Part shown: positions 1-7,133 of the stretch, one piece after another
How the letters are laid out: each line of letters begins with the position of its first letter
Position numbering within the stretch: position 1 is the stretch's first letter
DNA from: an uncultured Bacilli bacterium
GTDB taxonomy: Bacteria; Bacillota_I; Bacilli_A; RF39; UBA660
DNA length: 24,388 bases
Reading direction: 5' to 3'
Assembly: GCA_934101225.1 (NCBI GenBank)
Contig: CAKOQK010000018.1
Coordinates: 1-24,388, forward strand
Notes under the pieces: generated by a model
Told to the model about the DNA's origin: nothing
Databases searched by the model: none
What the model saw: only the letters and a program-made list of their open reading frames with translations
Position numbers and translations under genes: made by a program

Positions 1-186
1 ATGATGGAAAACTTTTTTGGACTACTTAAAACTGAAATGTTCTACGACCAAGAAGATAAATATAAAACACTAGATGAATTAATTACAGCTATAGATGACT
101 ATATTAATTATTATAATTATGATAGAATTAAAGTGAAATTAAAAGGACTGTCTCCTGTAAATTACAGGCTACAATCCTCTAATTAG
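1..186 (+). CDS. IS3-family transposase (OrfB), C-terminal part, truncated by the window edge
   Basis: About 60 C-terminal residues of a DDE transposase with an rve-type integrase core. The Glu in MENFFGLLK (third residue of the visible part) corresponds to the catalytic Glu of the DDE triad in IS3-family OrfB proteins, and the segment NYYNYDRIKVKLKGLSPVNY is the typical C-terminal end of these enzymes. It would catalyse strand cutting and joining of the element's ends. The visible part has no stop or frameshift, and ends with TAG 15 bases before the presumed terminal repeat. The gene begins upstream of base 1, so the leading ATG here is internal. Family assignment is confident; whether the whole element is functional cannot be seen. 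Confidence 0.88.
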   Translation: MMENFFGLLKTEMFYDQEDKYKTLDELITAIDDYINYYNYDRIKVKLKGLSPVNYRLQSSN

Positions 187-226
187 AAACTATTTATAAA
201 CTGTCCAACTTTTGGGGTTCAGTTCA
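1..226 (+). mobile_element. Right-hand end of an IS3-family insertion sequence
   Basis: The window opens inside an IS3-type element reading rightward. After the transposase stop at 184-186 there is a short AT-rich stretch, and then the sequence ctgtccaacttttggggttc (201-220) followed by agttca, which resembles the terminal inverted repeat seen just after orfB in IS150-like members of the IS3 family. The left part of the element lies outside the window, so neither its completeness nor a target duplication can be judged. The exact outer base near 226 is an estimate. Confidence 0.7.
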
Positions 227-312
227 TTTTGGAATAATTAATTCATTTCTTTTTTTAATATTTAAAAAAATTATTTTGTATGATACTATTGTTATAGTAG
301 GTGGTGATAGTT

Positions 313-612
313 ATGAAAAAATATACTTTGAATTCTGATGAATATAATGAACTTTTAAAGGCACATGCTGCTTTTGATAAAACAATATATGGAAAAAAGG
401 TAAAAATGTGTATGACAGTATTAGCAATATTTGTAATTATGTCTTTATGTATTTGTTTTATGTGTTTCATAATTAATGATTTTATGAATAATGATCTTGA
501 TATTTATGCAGCTATATGTGGGGGATTATTTTTTGTTAATGTATCATTAATGTTTGTTTCTCAAATTATTTATGAAAATATGGTAATGAATTATTTAAAA
601 TTTAAAAAATAG
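313..612 (+). CDS. Small two-TM membrane protein, function unknown
   Basis: A 99-residue protein. ATG at 313 is preferred over the in-frame GTG codons at 301 and 304 because the ribosome binding site AGGTGGTG lies at 299-306, six bases before it. About 35 charged, probably cytoplasmic residues come first (KKYTLNSDEYNELLKAH), followed by two hydrophobic segments, roughly residues 33-53 and 65-87, rich in Ile, Val, Met, Phe and Cys, and a short basic tail. That suggests a helical hairpin in the membrane. It does not match a family I recognise. It is transcribed alone between an IS end and a strong terminator, and converges on the XRE regulator gene, so the two need not be functionally linked. 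Confidence 0.62.
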   Translation: MKKYTLNSDEYNELLKAHAAFDKTIYGKKVKMCMTVLAIFVIMSLCICFMCFIINDFMNNDLDIYAAICGGLFFVNVSLMFVSQIIYENMVMNYLKFKK

Positions 613-625
613 TAACAGAATTTTT

Positions 626-659
626 AACTATTAGCTAAATCATAGTTGATAGTTTTTTT
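626..659 (+). terminator. Intrinsic terminator
   Basis: Twelve-pair stem AACTATTAGCTA (626-637) with TAGTTGATAGTT (643-654), two of the pairs being G-U, loop of five bases, followed by a run of T to 659. It ends the transcript of the small membrane protein. It overlaps the last codons of the convergent regulator gene, but on that strand the stem is followed by A residues, so it acts only rightward. Confidence 0.75.
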
Positions 660-936
660 ATTTGTTTTTTATTTCGTCTATTCTTGTATAGTTAGTTATA
701 TGTTTTTTATCGTATTTAATTAAATCTTCTGATTTAAGATTAACTTTATTATCAAATTTATTTATATTATTTGCAAATTTATCAATTGTTGATAGTCTTA
801 CATCAACTTTTTTATTTTCTATTTGGTTAAGATAGGATAATGTTGTTCCGAGAATTTCAGCAAATTTTTCTTGGGATAGATTATAAATTTTTCGATAATA
901 TTTTAAATTTAATGATAAATTATCAATTAATTTCAT
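658..936 (-). CDS. XRE-type helix-turn-helix transcriptional regulator
   Basis: A 92-residue protein with an N-terminal Cro/C1-type helix-turn-helix at about residues 8-62: LKYYRKIYNLSQEKFAEILG carries the usual LSQEKFAEILG positioning helix, and TTLSYLNQIENKK the recognition helix. The C-terminal 30 residues are Lys/Asp-rich with no second domain visible. The start is ATG at 936, with ribosome binding site AGGTGAT just upstream. It would bind DNA as a dimer; a perfect dyad sits at its own promoter (952-966), which suggests autoregulation. The divergent promoter at 1039-1067, leading to the ABC/peptidase operon, is about 100 bp away and could be a second target. The regulatory targets are inference; the fold assignment is solid. 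Confidence 0.88.
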   Translation of the reverse strand: MKLIDNLSLNLKYYRKIYNLSQEKFAEILGTTLSYLNQIENKKVDVRLSTIDKFANNINKFDNKVNLKSEDLIKYDKKHITNYTRIDEIKNK

Positions 937-951
937 TAGTAATCACCTGAC

Positions 952-966
952 TAAAACTTAGTTTTA
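952..966. promoter_or_regulatory. Perfect dyad, probable operator of the XRE regulator
   Basis: TAAAACT-T-AGTTTTA is a perfect seven-base inverted repeat around one central base. On the minus strand it begins at the last base of the -10 box and covers the presumed transcription start of the regulator gene, where a bound dimer would block initiation. No second copy of the same dyad was noticed at the divergent promoter. Confidence 0.5.
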
Positions 967-994
967 TTTTATTATTAGATAAATGTATTGTCTT
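966..994 (-). promoter_or_regulatory. Promoter of the XRE regulator gene
   Basis: Read on the minus strand: -35 AAGACA (994-989), 17-base spacer, -10 TAAAAT (971-966). The -10 is one mismatch from consensus and the -35 two. The leader to the ATG at 936 is short and contains the dyad and the ribosome binding site. Confidence 0.5.
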
Positions 995-1038
995 TATTAG
1001 TATAGCGAAAGAAAATTTTTAAAAACAGTAAAAAATTA

Positions 1039-1067
1039 TAGACATATGTTTTTTAAATTTGTATAAT
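1039..1067 (+). promoter_or_regulatory. Near-consensus sigma-A promoter for the ABC/peptidase operon
   Basis: -35 TAGACA (1039-1044), 17-base spacer, -10 TATAAT (1062-1067): eleven of twelve consensus positions with optimal spacing. It fires rightward; the first coding-looking stretch behind it is the tiny ORF at 1103, and the next is the ABC permease at 1321, with no terminator seen between. Confidence 0.65.
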
Positions 1068-1102
1068 AAAATTGTAAAATAAGATAGGTGTAAAAGGTGT
1101 TA

Positions 1103-1207
1103 ATGTATTTTTATTTGATAAATGATGTGATTGTTAAAAAAATTATTATTGACTTCTTTAATACCAATTTTGAGATTATATGGTTTGTTTATTACTTTTT
1201 TAATTAA
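1103..1207 (+). CDS. Possible 34-residue hydrophobic peptide (speculative)
   Basis: An ATG at 1103 opens a 34-codon frame ending TAA at 1205-1207. The peptide begins MYFYLINDVIVKKIII and ends FEIIWFVYYFFN: strongly hydrophobic, aromatic-rich, with two central lysines. It starts about 36 bases behind a near-consensus promoter, and AGGTGT (1094-1099) sits immediately before the ATG, which is closer than ideal. It could be a small membrane peptide, a leader peptide or a substrate of the downstream transporter and proteases; it could also be chance in AT-rich DNA. It is listed because of position, not because any family is recognised. Confidence 0.22.
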   Translation: MYFYLINDVIVKKIIIDFFNTNFEIIWFVYYFFN

Positions 1208-1320
1208 TTATTTTTATAATTTAAGTATAAAATTGGGAAATTATATTAAGTTTTGTTTTAGCATAAAATTAAAAATTACTTTTTATGTATATGAATTAAG
1301 TTAAAAGGATAGTGTGATGT

Positions 1321-3837
1321 ATGAAAATTTTTATTAAACATATTTTAAGAAATTTGGAAGATAATATCATAAGAACTTTGTTGATGTTTATAACCTTATT
1401 TGGAATTGGTTTCATGATTTCATTGGTTTTATCATTTATGGTTTTTATGGGAGATTTTGTAAAATTGATGGTTAAAAGTAATCCTTACGATTTTGTAATT
1501 TATACTACTAATAATGATAATAATTTCAATTATGATAGTATGTCTAATTTTAGAAATGATATTTCGTATTTGGGAGTAAGACCTGCGGAAATTGGTTACC
1601 TTTATAAAAATGATACATATAAAGAAATTGATTATACATCTTTTGATATGATTAAAGCGATGGAATTAAAGTTAATTGATTACGAAAGTTTTGAGTTAAC
1701 TGAAAATGAAATTATAATTGATTCAAAATTTGCTAAATTAAATAATATTAATCTAAATGATGAAATAGAGTATTATACAGTTAATAAAGAAAAATATATT
1801 TTAAAGGTAAAGTATTTCTCTAATAATTTATTATCATCAACGATTGGTACATATATATTTATGAATAATGATTTATACCAAAAGTTAACTAATAGTGATG
1901 ATAATGATATTAAATATAATTTTTTTCTAGCTAAATATGATGGTAATGAAGATATTTCAAAAATTTATGATGAATTAATTAATGTTGAACAAGATTATGA
2001 ATTAGATGTAGTAAATTTAAATAATTTTAACGGTTATTTTGGTTTAAGTAGTAGCTTTAAAGAAATAGCAATTTTTATATTATTAGTATTAATTATTGCA
2101 TATTTTATTTTAAATTCTATAGTTAAAGTAATTATGAATGAAAGGATTCCTGTTGTTGGAAGCTTTAGAAGTATAGGTGCTTCTAAAACAAAAATGTCTT
2201 TAATTCTTCTTTTGGAACAAGGTAGTTATGGCCTAATTAGTGGTATATTTGGTGCGATTCTTGCTTCTTCTTTTATTGGTACGGTATTTAAGATATTATA
2301 TGGTAGTATTTCAACTGTTGTTGGTGTTGATATGGTACCAAGTTATAGTTCTTATGTATTTTTAATAATATTATTTACAGGTATTCTTTTATTCTTATTT
2401 CAAATAATATTGTCATTAAACGAAATTCTAAATTTTAATACAATGAGTATTAAAGATTGTATGTTTAGTGTTCATGATTATAAATTTAAAAGAAATAAAG
2501 TAAAATTGATAATTGGATTAATATTTTTAATTATCGGAATAGGTAGTGTATATTTTAGATATTCATTGAATTTTTATTTTGGTGTATTTGCTATATTGAG
2601 TATTTTTATATCACTAACATTATTATTGCCTTTTATAACTAAATTTTTTGAGAAAATAATTGTAAAAGGAATTAATCCATTATTATCAATTGCTTTTAAT
2701 AATATTAATGAAAATAAATTACAGGTTGGAACTAATATAATAATTACTGTTTTAATAAGTATTTCGATACTTATAGGTTCAGCTCTTAATTATTATATAA
2801 AACTAAATAATAGTAAAATGAATGGTCTTAATAGCGATATTTATATTAGTACATCAGAAGAATCTTTAAATACATTTAATGATATATTATCATTGGAAAA
2901 TGTTAAAGAAATTACTTCTTTATACAATGGAACTGTTTCCTATGATTCTATTACGTTAGCAAATAACAAATTAAGTGAACGAGAAAATATAAGTTTTATA
3001 TATTCTGAAAACCCAAAGTTATTAAATACTATGTATAATGTTTTTGATACTGATTTTGAAAAATGGAATAATTTAAAAAATAATGAAATTATAGTTAGTA
3101 ATTATTATAAAGATAAATACGGATTAAAAGTTGGAGATTTAATAATTTTGGATTTAGAAACTAAAGCAAAACGCTTTTCTTATGATGTTGCTTATGAATT
3201 TGTAATAGTTGATTTTGCAAATACAGACGTTATTGATAATTATTCAATTATTGTTTCAAGAGATATATTTTATAGAGAAGCACCATCTAGTGATCAATAT
3301 TATTTTATTAATACAAATGATAAGCAAAAAATTGACGAAACTAAAAAAGATATTTCAAAATTATTAGTTTCAGATTATAAAGAAATAAATACAAAGGAAG
3401 AATATATTAATAATCTTAAAGAAGAAAATAATGGCATATATAAAGCTATTGTAAATCTTGTTTTGTTAATAGTATTATTTTGTTTATTAGGAATAATAAA
3501 TAATCAAACAGTCGCATTTTTAAGAAGAACTAAGGAATTTGCTATTTTATATTCAACTTGTATGAATAAGAATCAGTTATGTAAAATGGTTTTTAAAGAG
3601 ATGTCAATTTCATATCTTATATCTATTTTTATAGCTTTACCTGTTTCTTATATTCTTTGTAAATTAATGTATTATACTATTGATGATCTAAATGTATTAT
3701 ATACGCCATTTAAGTTTAATATGTTATTAAATTTAGGTTTATTTATAATACTTGCTTTAATACTATTTATAATATATTTTGTTATTGCTTTAAAAATTAA
3801 AAAATTAAATATAGTGGAGGAATTAAAATATGAATAA
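1321..3837 (+). CDS. ABC transporter permease with two FtsX domains
   Basis: 838 residues with a duplicated architecture. An N-terminal TM helix (about 18-41) is followed by an extracytoplasmic MacB-type domain (about 50-240), a first FtsX domain of three TM helices (about 246-375), a central pair of helices (about 390-440) and a third near 475-495, a second extracytoplasmic domain (about 500-690), and a second FtsX domain (about 695-832). FtsX-type permeases work as mechanotransmitters or extruders for peptides and lipoproteins rather than classic channels. The gene overlaps the ATPase gene by eight bases, so both halves are made together. The start is ATG 1321 with AAAGGA about eleven bases upstream; the ATG at 1317 is out of frame and closes quickly. 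The extracytoplasmic substrate is unknown; association with a peptidase suggests peptides. Confidence 0.88.
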   Translation: MKIFIKHILRNLEDNIIRTLLMFITLFGIGFMISLVLSFMVFMGDFVKLMVKSNPYDFVIYTTNNDNNFNYDSMSNFRNDISYLGVRPAEIGYLYKNDTYKEIDYTSFDMIKAMELKLIDYESFELTENEIIIDSKFAKLNNINLNDEIEYYTVNKEKYILKVKYFSNNLLSSTIGTYIFMNNDLYQKLTNSDDNDIKYNFFLAKYDGNEDISKIYDELINVEQDYELDVVNLNNFNGYFGLSSSFKEIAIFILLVLIIAYFILNSIVKVIMNERIPVVGSFRSIGASKTKMSLILLLEQGSYGLISGIFGAILASSFIGTVFKILYGSISTVVGVDMVPSYSSYVFLIILFTGILLFLFQIILSLNEILNFNTMSIKDCMFSVHDYKFKRNKVKLIIGLIFLIIGIGSVYFRYSLNFYFGVFAILSIFISLTLLLPFITKFFEKIIVKGINPLLSIAFNNINENKLQVGTNIIITVLISISILIGSALNYYIKLNNSKMNGLNSDIYISTSEESLNTFNDILSLENVKEITSLYNGTVSYDSITLANNKLSERENISFIYSENPKLLNTMYNVFDTDFEKWNNLKNNEIIVSNYYKDKYGLKVGDLIILDLETKAKRFSYDVAYEFVIVDFANTDVIDNYSIIVSRDIFYREAPSSDQYYFINTNDKQKIDETKKDISKLLVSDYKEINTKEEYINNLKEENNGIYKAIVNLVLLIVLFCLLGIINNQTVAFLRRTKEFAILYSTCMNKNQLCKMVFKEMSISYLISIFIALPVSYILCKLMYYTIDDLNVLYTPFKFNMLLNLGLFIILALILFIIYFVIALKIKKLNIVEELKYE

Positions 3838-4537
3838 TGATTATATTTTAAAGGTTATTAATTTAAAAAAAGTTTTTACAGATGAGTTAGCAACACCACT
3901 TGAAGTTCTAAAAAATATTAATTTAAATATCAAAAGTGGGGAGTATGTATCCTTAATGGGAGAAAGTGGTAGTGGTAAATCTACGTTATTGTATCAGATT
4001 GGCTGTTTAGATACTCCATCTGAAGGAAATATTTTGATTGATGGAATGGATATCATGAATTTAAATGATACTGAAAAGTCAAAATTAAGATGTGAAAAAA
4101 TAGGTTTTGTTTTTCAATTTTATAATTTAATTCCAAATCTATCAGTTGAAGAAAATATATTATTACCAGTAATAATGGCGGGGAAAAAAATTAGTGATTA
4201 TAAAGAAAAATTAGATGAAATATTAACAATAGTAGGATTAAAAAATAGAAGAACGTATTTACCTAAACAATTATCTGGAGGGCAACAACAAAGAGTTTCA
4301 ATAGCAAGAGCTGTTATTATGGAACCAAAAATTTTATTAGCTGATGAACCTACAGGTAATTTGGATAGTGTATCTAGTGAAGAAATTTTAAGATTGTTCA
4401 AAAAATTAAATAAAGAAAAAAATATTACAATTATACAAGTTACCCATTCGATGGAAGTTGCAAGTTATTCTGATAGAATTATTTATTTAAAAGATGGAAT
4501 GATTGTTTCTAAAGGAAGTGGTAGTGTTGAATCTTAA
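3830..4537 (+). CDS. ABC transporter ATP-binding protein (MacB/LolD type)
   Basis: 235 residues, normal length for the ATPase subunit that powers FtsX-type permeases. Walker A GESGSGKST at 44-52, Q-loop Gln96, signature LSGGQ at 148-152, Walker B ILLADEP at 168-174 with catalytic Glu173, D-loop NLDS at 177-180, and switch His206 are all intact. It would hydrolyse ATP at the cytoplasmic face of the preceding permease. Its ATG lies inside the last codons of the permease gene, with GGAGG at 3816-3820, nine bases upstream; its own end overlaps the start of the peptidase gene. The chain of overlaps says that permease, ATPase and peptidase are one expression unit. Confidence 0.93.
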   Translation: MNNDYILKVINLKKVFTDELATPLEVLKNINLNIKSGEYVSLMGESGSGKSTLLYQIGCLDTPSEGNILIDGMDIMNLNDTEKSKLRCEKIGFVFQFYNLIPNLSVEENILLPVIMAGKKISDYKEKLDEILTIVGLKNRRTYLPKQLSGGQQQRVSIARAVIMEPKILLADEPTGNLDSVSSEEILRLFKKLNKEKNITIIQVTHSMEVASYSDRIIYLKDGMIVSKGSGSVES

Positions 4538-6611
4538 TAAAAATAAGGTTGTAATTATTATTACAGTAATTACTGGTATTTTATTGTATTTTGGCTTAAT
4601 TAAAATATTTGGTAATAAAATTACAACCGTTGTTAATGTAAAAAATCAAATTGAACTTGGTTATCAACCTAGATTAGAAGATGACTTTTATGATTATACA
4701 AATTATAAATATTTAAATAAAAATAATTTAGGAAATGAAGATTATTGGAGTTTGATATTTACTGATGCGGAAAAAAAGATAGAGGATGAAAGAAATTTAA
4801 TTATAGATGATATTCTTTCTAAATGCAATGACTATAAAAGTGGGAATTATAAAAAAATATGTGATTTTTACAACAGTTATATAAATTCTGAATCTTCACA
4901 AATGTTAAATGAATTAAATAAATATATTGATTTAATTAAAAATGTTAATAGTATTGAAGAATATTTAAATATTATTTTTAAACTTAATAAAGAACTTGGT
5001 ATGGATGTTATTGTTAATCCTGATGTAAATTTTAAGGAAAATGGAAGTTCAAAACATTATTTTACTTTAGACTCTTTAACATATGATTATAATTTAACTT
5101 CTGATAGTAGTGATTATTCTTTTTTGTATAACACTATATATACAAATAGTGAATATAAGATCTATCTTAATTATTTAAAAAAATATGATATGTCATTATT
5201 AGAAACGTATGGTTATAGTTATAAAGAAGCAAATATAATGATAAAAAAATTACATGAAATGTACAGTAATATAGCATTATTCTCTTTAAGAGGTCAAGAT
5301 GAATATATAGATAAAGGATATAAATTATATGATTTAGAACAATTAAAAAGTGAATTACATAATATTCCAATAAACGATATTGTTAATTTATATGATAACA
5401 TATATGCTAGTGGAGAAAAGATTCTTGTTGCGGATATTAATCAAATTAAGGAAATTGATAATTATTTAACACAAGATAACTTAGAAACTTTAAAAACATA
5501 TGCTATTGTTAAAATTTTAACAAATTATTCTAAATATATAAATGAAGATTATTATAAAATAGATAAACAAATGAATGATTATAAAAACTATTATTTTTTT
5601 GCCAGTGTTGAAAATTCAAGTAATAAGGAATTTAATAAAAAAGAAATTATTTATGATGATATTTATACATTTTTTCAAGATACTATAACTGAAAGATTTT
5701 CTAATAAATTTTTAACAGAAAACGAGAAACAATTTTATACAAAATTAGTTGAAGATGAGATTAATATGTTTAAATTGATAATTGAGAAAAAAGATTGGCT
5801 AACAAACGAAACAAAAACTAAAGCAATAAATAAACTAAATAATATTAAATATACTGTTGGTGTTCCAAGTGAACTTGTATTTAGTGAAAATAATTATATT
5901 GTTAGTGATAATTATATGAATAATATTATTAATTTAAATAGAGAATTAACAAGTCAAGCCTATAAACAATATTTAAATGGTAATATAATGTATGGAATTG
6001 ATTTATTAATTTCAAATGCTTATTATTCTCCAAATAATAATAGTATATCAGTTTTGCTTGGAATGATATATGCTTATAAAACTGTTTTTAATTTAGATAC
6101 GACAAATCTAGAAGATAATTATTATAAAATTTTGGGAACTATGGGTTCAATAATTGGACATGAATTAACACATTCACTTGATTCAAGTGGAAGTAAATAT
6201 GATGAAAAAGGAAACTATGTTAATTGGTGGAACGAAGTTGATAAAGATAATTTTAAAAAATTAAATATAAAAGTAATAAAATATTATGATAAATATAATG
6301 AATTTGGCGATAATACGTTATCGGAAAATATTGCTGATTTAGGTAGTATGAACATAATATTGAAAATAGCAGAAGATAAAAAAGCATTAGATACAGACTA
6401 TAAAGTTTTATTTGAAAGTTTTGCAAATTTATGGTGTTCTCAAAAATCAAGTTATTATAATAGGATAATAATTGAAAATGATGTACATTCTTTTGATAAA
6501 GTAAGAGTTAATGCAGTTTTATCTTCGACTGATAAATTTTATGAAATTTATAATATAAAACCAACGGATAAAATGTTTGTAAATAAATCAGATAGGGTTT
6601 CTGTATGGTAA
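4524..6611 (+). CDS. M13-family zinc metallopeptidase (neprilysin/PepO-like), membrane-anchored
   Basis: About 695 residues. GTG 4524 is taken as the start (AAAGGAAG at 4511-4518); TTG 4527 or the upstream TTG 4503 are alternatives. A single signal-anchor helix near residues 8-26 would place the rest outside the cell. M13 hallmarks are all present: NAYYSP substrate-backbone motif, zinc motif HELTH (about 546-550), third zinc ligand in ENIAD (Glu about 601), and a C-terminal RVSVW like the conserved Trp ending of neprilysins. M13 enzymes cleave oligopeptides, usually under 40 residues, on the amino side of hydrophobic residues. The gene overlaps the ATPase gene by 14 bases. M13 enzymes are commonly encoded alone; here one is tied to an exporter, so exported or attacking peptides are the plausible substrates (inference). 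Confidence 0.9.
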   Translation: MLNLNKNKVVIIITVITGILLYFGLIKIFGNKITTVVNVKNQIELGYQPRLEDDFYDYTNYKYLNKNNLGNEDYWSLIFTDAEKKIEDERNLIIDDILSKCNDYKSGNYKKICDFYNSYINSESSQMLNELNKYIDLIKNVNSIEEYLNIIFKLNKELGMDVIVNPDVNFKENGSSKHYFTLDSLTYDYNLTSDSSDYSFLYNTIYTNSEYKIYLNYLKKYDMSLLETYGYSYKEANIMIKKLHEMYSNIALFSLRGQDEYIDKGYKLYDLEQLKSELHNIPINDIVNLYDNIYASGEKILVADINQIKEIDNYLTQDNLETLKTYAIVKILTNYSKYINEDYYKIDKQMNDYKNYYFFASVENSSNKEFNKKEIIYDDIYTFFQDTITERFSNKFLTENEKQFYTKLVEDEINMFKLIIEKKDWLTNETKTKAINKLNNIKYTVGVPSELVFSENNYIVSDNYMNNIINLNRELTSQAYKQYLNGNIMYGIDLLISNAYYSPNNNSISVLLGMIYAYKTVFNLDTTNLEDNYYKILGTMGSIIGHELTHSLDSSGSKYDEKGNYVNWWNEVDKDNFKKLNIKVIKYYDKYNEFGDNTLSENIADLGSMNIILKIAEDKKALDTDYKVLFESFANLWCSQKSSYYNRIIIENDVHSFDKVRVNAVLSSTDKFYEIYNIKPTDKMFVNKSDRVSVW

Positions 6612-6633
6612 TTTTGAAAGGAGGTGACTTTTA

Positions 6634-7131
6634 ATGAATAATGAAAATAATATTACATTTCATGATGAAGAAGTTGTTGAAAATAAAAAAGGTCCTGTAA
6701 GTAAAAAGGCACTTTATGCCTTTGGGTTAACTTTTGTATATTTATTTATATTATTATTTGGTGTAGTATTAGCTTCTTTAAACAAATCATTTGTTATTAT
6801 TAATGTTTTAGAAATAGGCTTATTTATTGCTTGTATTATTTTGGCAATAATGGCTTTTAAAGAAATAAAGAAAAAAAATCTTTCTGGTAAAAAATATGCG
6901 GTTATGGGAATTGTTTTTCCGTTTGTGTTTTATACTTTGATGCTAATTGTTGCTATTATAATGAATGCGGACGAATTTAAAGAAGCTTTTAACCAAGGTT
7001 TTTATTGCGGAACTGCTACTTCTTGTGTTGATAATGGTGATGAAACAAGTACTTGTAAGGTTAATGGAGAAGACTTTAAATGTCCAAATCTATTATTACA
7101 AGAAAGTCAATTTGTAGATAAGGAGTCGTAA
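6634..7131 (+). CDS. Small three-TM membrane protein with a four-Cys C-terminal domain (DUF4190-like?)
   Basis: 165 residues. After about 25 polar residues come three hydrophobic segments (about 27-48, 53-75 and 89-110). The layout with a KKKNLSGKKYAVMGIV linker is reminiscent of DUF4190-type proteins, but that is a weak call. The C-terminal 50 residues hold Cys125, Cys131, Cys141 and Cys150, with the segment CVDNGDETSTCKVNGEDFKC. With three TM helices and a positively charged loop between helices 2 and 3, this tail would face outside and could hold two disulfides. The ribosome binding site AAAGGAGGTGA (6617-6627) is a near-perfect match to the 16S tail, so expression should be high. It sits between the M13 peptidase and the CPBP protease in the same operon; its role is unknown. 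Confidence 0.75.
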   Translation: MNNENNITFHDEEVVENKKGPVSKKALYAFGLTFVYLFILLFGVVLASLNKSFVIINVLEIGLFIACIILAIMAFKEIKKKNLSGKKYAVMGIVFPFVFYTLMLIVAIIMNADEFKEAFNQGFYCGTATSCVDNGDETSTCKVNGEDFKCPNLLLQESQFVDKES

Positions 7132-7133
7132 AA

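Noticed and set aside
313..936. Small membrane protein and XRE regulator as a toxin-antitoxin pair.
   Set aside because: The genes converge and have separate signals; toxin-antitoxin genes are normally co-directional and overlapping or close. No toxin family is recognised.
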